From assembly GCA_030068145.1 (NCBI GenBank), contig JAPJBO010000197.1, forward strand, positions 1 through 64,000: a DNA stretch of 64,000 nt, read 5' to 3'. Below the pieces are notes generated by a model that saw only the letters and a list, made by a program, of their open reading frames with translations, was not told the origin of the DNA and ran no database searches. Positions 1-8,400 of the stretch are shown here, one piece after another. The position numbers and the translations under genes are program-made. Numbering within the stretch: the stretch's first letter is position 1; each line of letters begins with the position of its first letter. This stretch comes from Diplonema papillatum. Taxonomy: Eukaryota; Euglenozoa; Diplonemea; Diplonemida; Diplonemidae.

Positions 1-243
1 GGGGAAGCAAAGTTCGGGCGAAGCAAAGTTCGGGCGAAGCTAAGTTCTGGTGAAGCAAAGTTCGGGCGAAGCAAAGTTCGGGTCAAGCTAAGTTCGGGCG
101 AAACAAAGTCCGGGCGAAGCTAAGTTCTGGGGGAAGCAAAGTTCGGGCGAAGCAAAGTTCTGGTGAAGCTAAGTTCGGGTGAAGCAAAGTTCTGGTGAAG
201 CAAAGTTCGGGCGAAGTTCGGGTGAAGCAAAGTTCTGGTGAAC
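1..243 (-). repeat. GAACTT minisatellite, cut by window edge
   Basis: Tandem short units built on AAGTTCGGGCGAAGC and AAGTTCTGGTGAAGC, about 16 bp each. Read on the minus strand this is the same satellite as at 62,098-62,700. The open frames across it (repeated FARTLL or NFASPE peptides) are by-products of the repeat and not genes. Confidence 0.9.
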
Positions 244-285
244 ATTGCATGTTCATAGGACCTCCAGTCTCGAAAAATTCTCAAA
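244..285 (-). repeat. Fragment of the composite-element head repeat
   Basis: A 40-bp piece of the head repeat, including CCTCCAGTCTCG at 261-272, is fused directly to the satellite. It repeats the sequence at 478-513. Confidence 0.75.
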
Positions 286-307
286 AACTTCAAACCGAAA
301 AAAACAC

Positions 308-375
308 TTCGCGCGGGGATCGAACCGCGGACCTGTGGGTCCGGAGACCGTCGCACTGTTGAAGTGGACCATACA
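308..375 (-). ncRNA. tRNA-like sequence, probably a tRNA-derived relic
   Basis: The minus strand has a B-box-like GGTTCGATCCC, a preceding hairpin CGGACC-CACA-GGTCCG, and outer arms CACTTC/GAAGTG that can pair. The T-stem does not pair well in standard register and the anticodon loop is not clean, so I do not call a functional tRNA. It sits between the head repeat (404-513) and the satellite (1-243), the same order as a second tRNA-like sequence at 61,857-61,925. Confidence 0.45.
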
Positions 376-403
376 GGCATGAAATCCGAAAAACGGAAAA
401 AGC

Positions 404-513
404 CAGCTCCGCGCTATTATCTAGTTCAAAAACAGTACATTTTTAAAAGTGGGGTTGGCTCGAATAGAGGCTATTCACATTGCATGTTCATAGGACCTCC
501 AGTCTCGAAAAAT
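404..513 (-). repeat. Composite-element head repeat, copy 1
   Basis: About 110 bp, closely matching 15,817-15,925 and 61,717-61,830 on the plus strand. It starts with CGAGACTGGAGG (minus strand, 507-496) and ends near ACTAGATAATAGYGCGGAG. No coding potential is seen. Confidence 0.85.
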
Positions 514-659
514 GCGAATGAGTGGAAACCCCATGTGCTGACAACGGTGGCTACCTGTTCTTTGGGCCAAAAGGGGCCTGCCATGCCAGCACTGGGACAT
601 CTTTTCATTTCTTTACATTCATTTCTTTAAAATAAGAAGAAAAGTGCGGACAAAAGGCT

Positions 660-1165
660 TAAAGCAACCTTCTCTTGACTTCGATGGGGTTTTTGCTGCC
701 TTGCTGCTGCTCATCTAGCTGCTCCTGTTGTTCCTGTGTTTGGTGCTGGTGCTGCTCTTGCTCCTGCTTCTCTTGTTGCCTTTCATCGAAGCTGTGAAAC
801 TCTCTCAAAACCAAACGCTGCAGTAAACGACCCTCCCCCTTCGAAATGGAAAGGCTTGCATTTTTCATCGAAGCCCCGATTCGCAAACTTCGTCTGTGTT
901 TTAATTTCCTGTTTAGGTTTCTTTGAAACGAAAGTTGCTGTCTGCCTTGCTGCTGCCTTGCTCCTCCTCTTGCTGCTACTCTTGCTCCTGCTGCTCTGCT
1001 GCCTTTCTCCGAAGCTGTGGAATTCTCGCAAAATCAAACACTGCAGTCAAGGACCTTCGCTTGCAAAGACTGCTTTCATTGCAAGCTCCGATTTCCTTCT
1101 TAAGCGCTTCAAACAAACTTCGTCTGTGTTATGATTTTCTGTTTATGTTTATTTGAATTCAAAGC
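660..1165 (+). repeat. Two tandem copies of a retroelement 3' segment
   Basis: Two imperfect copies (about 700-930 and 940-1165) share a CTG/CTC-rich part, a GAAGCTGTG block and a CTTCGTCTGTGTT block. The second contains CTTAAGCGCTTCAAACAAAC, which also occurs just after the retrotransposon ORF at about 10,761. That ties this stretch to the 3' end of an older, 5'-truncated copy of the same element. Confidence 0.7.
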
Positions 1166-1184
1166 TCCTATCCTGGCTGCTGCC

Positions 1185-1520
1185 TTCTGTTGGTGCTCTT
1201 CCTACTGCTGATTAACCGCTTCGTTCTGGGTCTGGCTGCCTTGTTGCTGCTGCCTTGCTGCTGCTGTCCTGCTGCCGCTCCTGCCTTGCCGCTGCTGTCT
1301 TGCCTTGCTGCTGCTGCCTTGCCGCTGCTGTCTTGCTTCTGCTGCTGCATTGCCGTTGCTGCCTTGCCGCGGCTGCCTTGCCGTGGCTGCCTTGCTGCTG
1401 CTGCCTTGCTGCTGCTGCCTTGCTGCTGCTGCCTTGCTGCTGCTGCCTTGCTTCTACTGCTGCCTGCCTTGCTGCTGCTGCCTTGCTGCTGCTGCCTTGC
1501 TGCTGCTGCTGCTTTCTTGT
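1185..1520 (+). repeat. CTG-rich 14-bp minisatellite, short copy
   Basis: Units of about 14 bp, CCTTGCTGCTGCTG with variants, as in the long array at 10,787-12,967. It directly precedes repeat R1. Open frames in all phases (LLLL, PCCCC, LAAAA) come from the repeat. Confidence 0.9.
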
Positions 1521-1522
1521 CG

Positions 1523-2220
1523 ACCTTTTTTACGACTGGGAAGAGTAGGTGCACAGCTCGGAGGCCAGATACGAAGTTAGGGGCTTTCACCCACAGCAAA
1601 GGAACTGCTTGCCTTGGCCGCGTTTCGAAAAACACGTTTCCAGGGGACACCGCGAGGAGGTGGCAAGTCAGATTTTGTCCCCCAACCCCAAGAGACCACC
1701 CATTGAGAATTCCGGGGCCTTTGATGGCCAGCTTCTTGGACTTCACGACCTCTCAGGAGCACTTTGCTAAAGGAACACCGAAAACGTGATAGGCAACTGT
1801 TGCATGTCGAAATGGGGGGGCACGTTCTCCCGAAGTTGCGACCCTTGAAAGAACGTCGTTCGTAGGAGCTTCGAATTCCTGTGACGGTTTCGTTGGATGC
1901 ATCGGTCAAAATATCAACAAAAATATGTACCCATAGCTCTGTCAGAACCTTTTCGCTGACTCGGAACTTCACATACCTTGACTGCTTCCACACGAACTCT
2001 CGAACACCAGGTTTTTCAAGCACAACTCCGACCCGAACCATCTTGTGAATTTTTTCTTCTTCTAGTTCCTGTTTGCGTTGTGTGTGCTGAATCCTGTTTT
2101 CTTTCGAGTCGGCCTCTTCACACAAGAGGCCGAACCTGGACAAGAAGGCCCACATCGAAGCACTAAGAATCCATCAAATGCACGAGGGGGCCCGCAGGGC
2201 CACCGAGTGCGGGTTTGCGG
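1523..2220 (+). repeat. Terminal repeat R, copy R1
   Basis: About 700 bp matching 12,968-13,685 closely, and 4,058-4,687 with an internal gap. It ends in GAGTGCGGGTTTGCGGGT, as do the other two copies. It follows a CTG minisatellite, as R3 does, so it reads as the 3' end of a truncated retrotransposon unit. Open frames within it are repeated at each copy but show no recognisable domain. Confidence 0.85.
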
Positions 2221-2469
2221 GTCAGGCCGAGTCACGACAGCATCAGGGAGAGTGAGGTCAACCATCTCTCCCTGCTCCGCTCCTGCTCCTGGGTTTGTTT
2301 GTTTGTTTTTGCTTCCGCTGACTGATGATGATGCTGCGCTCCGAGCTACCCCTAATTTTTTTTTTTTGGAAGAATCGTACGGGGGCCTTCGAGGCAAACT
2401 GGGAAAAATGGGCAAGACAAGCAAGTTCCAAAAGGGGAAGTTCAAATACTTCGTTTGTGGGCCGACACT

Positions 2470-3165
2470 CGGGTATTCTCCGGTGTCTTTTCGATTGGTG
2501 TGACTCAGTCCCTCCTGCTGCAAATTTTGTGAAATGCAGGAGTGGACTTGTCACAGCCAACCGCACAGACAGCCTTGATTTTTTTTTAAACACCAGGCCG
2601 TACAGTTTGCCAGACAAGAAACCTGGTGCCTGACCTGGTGGGTTCTCCGGGTTCACTTCTTCACAACGAAAAACGGCACAACCACGAACACAGACAGGCG
2701 CGGTTTGAACCCGCACCAGTTGCACACTGCAACCGGCGCCTGCCCCACGGCACTGGGGACTCAGAAAAACGAAAGGAGAGTCGGCTAAGGGCCTGGAAAG
2801 GCCGCGGCTCAGCCACAAGCCGCCACCTGTCACTCAGACTGGGGCCAACTAATTCAAAAAACCGGGGGCACATTGGTAACCATCCCGATTTTACCCCGCC
2901 TTCACGATGAGAGGGCCACAAGGGAGTCAAACTTGGCAAGGCTCACCGGGAAGGTGCCTCTTTGCACCGCCCCCCCCGTTCCTGCTGGGCAGCTTGGGGC
3001 AGGATCTTTTACGCCCGGGAAGGGTAGGTGCGCAGCTCGGACGCCAGATACGAAGTAAGGGGCTTTCACCCACAGCAAAGGTACTGCTTGCCTTGTGGCC
3101 GCGTTTCGAAAAACACGTTTCCAGGGGACACCGCGAGGAGGTGGCAAGTCAGATTTTGTCCCCTT
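2470..3165 (+). repeat. Direct duplication, copy 1 of about 690 bp
   Basis: Nearly identical to 3,516-4,205 at a constant offset of 1,046 bp. The last 155 bp (from about 3,007) are the first part of repeat R. A B-box-like GGTTTGAACCCGC occurs near 2,701 and 3,747, but no folded tRNA can be made. The duplicates show very few differences, so the duplication is recent. Confidence 0.9.
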
Positions 3166-3515
3166 ATTATTATGTGGCTTGTCCGTCCGTCTGTCCGTCA
3201 CAATGAAAAATTCCAAGCAAAAATTTCACCTTTGTCAAAAAAAAATTCTGAAAAACTGAAAATTCAGAATCCAGTTTCTATTGGTTTTCCTATGAACCAG
3301 ACCCGCAAACCAGCCATTTTTTGGCAGCATCCAATTCCACAGGTCAGGTTTGCCCGGGTTTGCTGGAGGTGTGTCCCCCTCTATCTCTTGCAATCAGGCT
3401 TGGCAACACAGGACCCCCAAAGAACGCGCAGAATGGGAAGCAAAAGGATGAGTGGTAGGAGTCCTGTGGCTTGCTGGCTGCTGACTTGCTGGTGCTGCCT
3501 TGCTGGTGCTGACTC

Positions 3516-4205
3516 CGGGTATTCTCCGGTGTCTTTTCGATTGGTGTGACTCAGTCCCTCCTGCTGCAAATTTTGTGAAATGCAGGAGTGGACTTGTCAC
3601 AGCCAACCGCACAGACAGCCTTGATTTTTTTTTAAACACCAGGCCGTGCAGTTTGCCAGACAAGAAACCTGGTGCCTGACCTGGTGGGTTCTCCGGGTTC
3701 ACTTCTTCACAACGAAAAACGGCACAAACACGAACACAGACAGGCGCGGTTTGAACCCGCACCAGTTGCACACTGCAACCGGCGCCTGCCCCACGGCACT
3801 GGGGACTCAGAAAAACGAAAGGAGAGTCGGCTAAGGGCCTGGAAAGGCCGCGGCTCAGCCACAAGCCGCCACCTGTCACTCAGACTGGGGCCAACTAATT
3901 CAAAAAACCGGGGGCACATTGGTAACCATCCCGATTTTACCCCGCCTTCACGATGAGAGGGCCACAAGGGAGTCAAACTTGGCAAGGCTCACCTGGAAGG
4001 TGCCTCTTTGCACCGCCCCCCCCGTTCCTGCTGGGCAGCTTGGGGCAGGATCTTTTACGCCCGGGAAGGGTAGGTGCGCAGCTCGGACGCCAGATACGAA
4101 GTAAGGGGCTTTCACCCACAGCAAAGGTACTGCTTGCCTTGGCCGCGTTTCGAAAAACACGTTTCCAGGGGACACCGCGAGGAGGTGGCAAGTCAGATTT
4201 TGTCC
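3516..4205 (+). repeat. Direct duplication, copy 2 of about 690 bp
   Basis: Second copy of 2,470-3,165. Differences are single bases, for example one A/C change in the Lys-His-rich frame and one G/T change near 3,992. The 350 bp between the copies (3,166-3,515) contain a short TTATTATTATG tract and no gene I can support. Confidence 0.9.
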
Positions 4206-4687
4206 CCCAACACTGTTCGCATGAGCTCCGAATTCCTGTGAGACACCGAAAACGTGATAGGCAACTGTTGCATGTCGAAATGGGGGGGGCACGTTCTCCC
4301 GAAGTTGCGACCCTTGAAAGAACGTCGTTCGTAGGAGCTTCGAATTCCTGTGACGGTTTCGTTGGATGCATCGGTCAAAATATCAACAAAAATATGTACC
4401 CATAGCTCTGTCAGAACCTTATCGCTGACTCGTAACTTCACATACCTTGACTGCTTCCACACGAACTCTCGAACACCAGATTTTTCAAGCACAACTCCGA
4501 CCCGAACCATCTTGTGAATTTCTTTTCTTCTTCTAGTTCCTGTTTGCGTTGTGTGTGCTGAGTCCTGTTTTCTTTCGAGTCGGCCTCTTCACACAAGAGG
4601 CCGAACCTGGACAAGAAGGCCCACATCGAAGCACTAAGAATCCATCAAATGCCCGCAGGGCCACCGAGTGCGGGTTTGCGGGTTTTT
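4058..4687 (+). repeat. Terminal repeat R, copy R2 (internally deleted)
   Basis: Overlaps the end of the 690-bp duplication. It carries the first 150 bp and the last 440 bp of R but lacks about 85 bp found in R1 and R3 (around 1,690-1,775). It ends at GCGGGTTTGCGGGT immediately before the presumed 5' end of the next retrotransposon unit. Confidence 0.8.
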
Positions 4688-4915
4688 ATTCCCAGGAGAC
4701 TTGCTCCCAAGAGACTTTCCTTCACTCCAAGCGCCGATTCGCAAAATGACATGGCCGCTTGGTGAAGGAACTTCTCTTCGGGTGTAAGATCTTCCCCGCG
4801 GGTGGACGCGGAGGAAGAGGGTTCTTCTCGTATCCCACGAGAAAACTGAAAAGGAACTAGCCCAACACACCCCTAGCCCCATTTGTTTCCCGTACGATGC
4901 TCCCAGTTGAAAACA
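4688..4915 (+). other. Presumed 5' leader of the retrotransposon unit
   Basis: About 230 bp with no repeat match in the window, between R2 and the first retrotransposon-derived coding sequence. It ends in an A-rich tract (4,911-4,924). I see no domain or promoter motif in it. Confidence 0.4.
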
Positions 4916-5480
4916 AAAAAAAAGAAGAGATCAGCCAGTCCAGGATGACTAAGCACGCTTGGACCCAGGCCAAACTCGCGATCCGCTTCGGGGGGCTGGG
5001 CCTCAGGAGCGCTGCGGACCACCACGCCGCAGCGACGCTCGCTTCCCTGTCCGCCTGGGAGGATCTGGCCAAAGAGCTGGACCCCAACTACCGGGTGGAC
5101 GAGAAAGCATGGAGGGAGGCGGCAAAGAAGTTCAACAAAAAAAAAAGGGAGGATATAGGTCGCAGCGGTCCTCAGGGGCCACTAAGCCAGAAGCTGCTGT
5201 CGAGCGCGATAGAAGAGGTCTACCTGAAAAAGGGTACAAGGTTGATGCAGGCTTTGGAATCGGCCCGAGTTCCGCCCCTGCCTGCGACGAGACAAGCACA
5301 GAACGCTTCACAGGAGCCATTGGAAAACGAAGTCTTAGCAGGGGGAGCCACCTCCGCGTCCCACACCACAAACACCCACCCAGGCGCCAACAAAACACCA
5401 GCCATGGCAGCAGGGAGAGTGGACGTGACTGGGACTGGGGGGGATGCGAGTGACACACCACAGGAGCCTCGGCAGGAGCC
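4916..5480 (+). pseudogene. Condensed copy of retrotransposon ORF segments
   Basis: An open frame from ATG 4,897 to 5,568 is a shuffled derivative of the main ORF downstream. Positions 4,922-5,234 match about 7,219-7,540, minus a 10-bp gap next to an AAAG repeat and with an A-run in place of part of 7,434-7,440. The sequence then jumps to 9,637-9,875 (the Pro/Thr-rich tail), skipping about 2.1 kb. The junction at 5,242 has at most one base of homology and no GT-AG boundaries, so it is a rearrangement and not splicing. It lies directly upstream of the parent ORF and overlaps its annotated start in another frame. Confidence 0.8.
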
Positions 5481-8400
5481 CGCGCAGGAACCCTGCGGGT
5501 TTGCAGGTGGAAGATACAGTGGGGGCGACCATTCCGGACCCAGGCAGGGGCTTACCGTCCTGGGATGAGGTGGCCCACCTCAGATGCCAGACAGTGGCGA
5601 AAGTCCCCCGCCCGGTCCAGCGCCTCTGGGCCGAAACATATATTCGGACTCTGCGTCGGGTGAACACAAAGAGAGACGAAGACTCGTTCATCCTGCTGTA
5701 CTTGTTCCCGAAGGTCTGCCTCTGGAAATCCAGGGGTTCTGGCAAGCGCCACCACAAGAAGCGGGCGTCGGAGATCCGCGATCGACTGGTAGCCTGGGGG
5801 GAAGGTGAGTACACGGACCTGTGGCAGGAAGCCAAGAGAGCCAGCGAAGCCTCCAAAGTAGGGAAAGGGCGGGACGCGCAGGACTCTGAAGATGAGAAGA
5901 TCGCCAGGGCAACAACCCTCGCCAAGCTAGGGCGCTTCTCCCAGGGAAACGCTGCACTAACAGCGGGGGGCCTGGCGGAGGACAACGACAAAACATGGAG
6001 GGCCTTGGAAGAGAAGCACCCGAAGGCGGCGGCAGCGTATGAGAACATCGACTACGGAGAAGGGCCTGGAGCTCTGAAGGTGGAGCCGGAACTGGTACTA
6101 CAAGCGATCCGAAGCTTCCCGAGGGGGTCGGGCGCGGGGCCGTCGAGCTTGAGGGCGCAGTTTGTCAAGGATGCGGTCGAGGCCCCGGACGTGGAAGGGG
6201 CCATAGCCGAGACCAAGGACCTGGTCAACCTGCTGCTTTCGGGGGAGGCCCCGACCGCCTCTATGCCATACCTGGCAGGGGCGACCCTCATAGCCCTGAA
6301 CAAGAAAGACGGCGACGTGCGGCCGATAGCCGTGGGCGAAGTTTGGAGGAGGCTGGCGGCGAAGTGCGCATGTGCGGCGGTGAAGAAGGAGGCAGAGAAA
6401 ATACTGGTCAAAGACAGTCAAGTAGGAGTCGCCGTGCAGGGTGGTCTCGAGGCTGCCGTACAAGCGGTGAGAGGGTACTCTGAGCGCAATTTAGGTAGGT
6501 CGGGAAAGGTCATTCTGAAAGTCGACCTGAAAAACGCTTTCAACTCAGTTCACAGGGACGCGATGATACGCGAGACGAAAGCCAACCTACCGGAGCTGCT
6601 GCCGTGGGTCGAGTGGTGCTACGCGGGCAAGTCCAACCTCTTCATGCGAGGGAAAGTGCTGAAATCAGAGGAGGGGGCACAGCAAGGAGACCCGATGGGC
6701 CCCTTGCTCTTTTCGCTCGCAATCGCCCCGATTGTACAAAAGATGAAGCGGGAGACCGGCCTCGACCTCTCCTTGTTCTACCTTGACGATGGCATCTTCG
6801 CGGGGGACAAGGACAAGGTCCTGAGGGCCATGGAGTTGTTCCAGAGCGAATGCCGAAAAATAGGGCTGGAGATCGGCGACAAATGCGAATGGATTCTTCT
6901 GGACCCGTGCCTCAATGGGGACCCAAAGGCTTGGGGGTTCCCGGAGAAGACTACGTTCATATTGGACGGAAACTTCCATTTTCTGGGAGCGCCCATCGGG
7001 GACGAGGATTATTGTGCAAAGTACCTGAGCGACAAGGTGGACAGCCTCCGGGAGACCTTCAGAATGCTGAAAAAAATGGACGACAAGCAAGCGGCCTACT
7101 TGCTTCTGAGGTATTGCGACTCTTTCGGCAAGATGGTATTTTACATGAGGGCCAACCCAGGTAGAAAGACCCGCGAGGTGCTTAGTGCGTTCGACGACAT
7201 GGTCAAAGATGCCGCGGAAGAGATCAGCCAGTCCAGGATGACTAAGCACGCTTGGACCCAGGCCAAACTCGCGATCCGCTTCGGGGGGCTGGGCCTCAGG
7301 AGCGCTGCGGACCACCACGCCGCAGCGACGCTCGCTTCCCTGTCCGCCTGGGAGGATCTGGCCAAAGAGCTGGACCCCAACTACCGGGTGGACGAGAAAG
7401 CATGGAGGGAGGCGGCAAAGAAGTTCAACAAAACGGTCGGAAGGGAGGATATAGGTCGCAGCGGTCCTCAGGGGCCACTAAGCCAGAAGCTGCTGTCGAG
7501 CGCGATAGAAGAGGTCTACCTGAAAAAGGTGCACAAAGGGTACAAGGACAATCCCGCAGAGCTAGCGCGATTACATACGATCACCCAGCCACACGCGGCA
7601 TCATGGCTGACAGCAGTGCCGTTCGACGGGAAGGATCTGGAGCCGGCGGAGTTCGAGGCGGCGGTGAAGCTCTGGCTTGGCCTGGCAGTGTACGAGTCCG
7701 GACAAACCTGCCGGATTTGTAAGAAGGAGAGCCTGGACCAGGCGGGTCGCCACGCCCTCAACTGCCCGAACGGGGGGGACCGGACGGCGAAGCACAACGC
7801 GGTAAGAGACGAACTCTTCCTGGCTTGCAGTGACGCAGCGCTGAACCCGATCCGGGAGGAGAAACACACGTTGGGCACAAGACCCGGGCTGGTTCCAGGG
7901 GACGTTTCGCTGCCAAGAGGAGTGAACGAGAGGCGCCCGAGATCCGTGGACGTGACCATCGTGAACCCCATGGCCCCGTCTGTTTGTAAGGAGGCGGCCA
8001 AACATCCGGGGTACGCGGCACGGCTGGGGGAGGCGGAAAAGTACTGCAAGTACGCGAAAGAGATGGGCAGAAACAACAGGACCCTCACCGCTTTTGCCTT
8101 GGAGTCCTTTGGGGGGTTCGGTGCGGAGGCCAGAGGCTTCCTGAGGAGGGTCGCCGGGGAGGCGGCCAAGCGAGCTAGACTCGACAAGGCAGGGGTGTAC
8201 AGAGACTACGCTGAGCGCATCTCGATTCAGGTAGTCAAAGCGGCCGCCCGCTCAGTCCTACGCAGAGGAGAAATCACCGATAGGGGCTCTCTCCCGGCAG
8301 AGGTAAGCGTCACGGAGGAGGAACCTGTGGAGATTACAACGCCGGAGACGGAAGAGTGGATGGCTTGGATGGCTTGGATTGAGGAAGGAGAGGCCCTCGG

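Noticed and set aside
2690-2850. B-box-like GGTTTGAACCCGC (also near 3,747)
   Set aside because: No matching A box at tRNA spacing and no cloverleaf; it is part of the duplicated 690-bp segment.
7530-7540. A 10-bp GT...AG gap between the parent ORF and its condensed copy as an intron
   Set aside because: Far too short to splice and flanked by an AAAG repeat; deletion by slippage is simpler.
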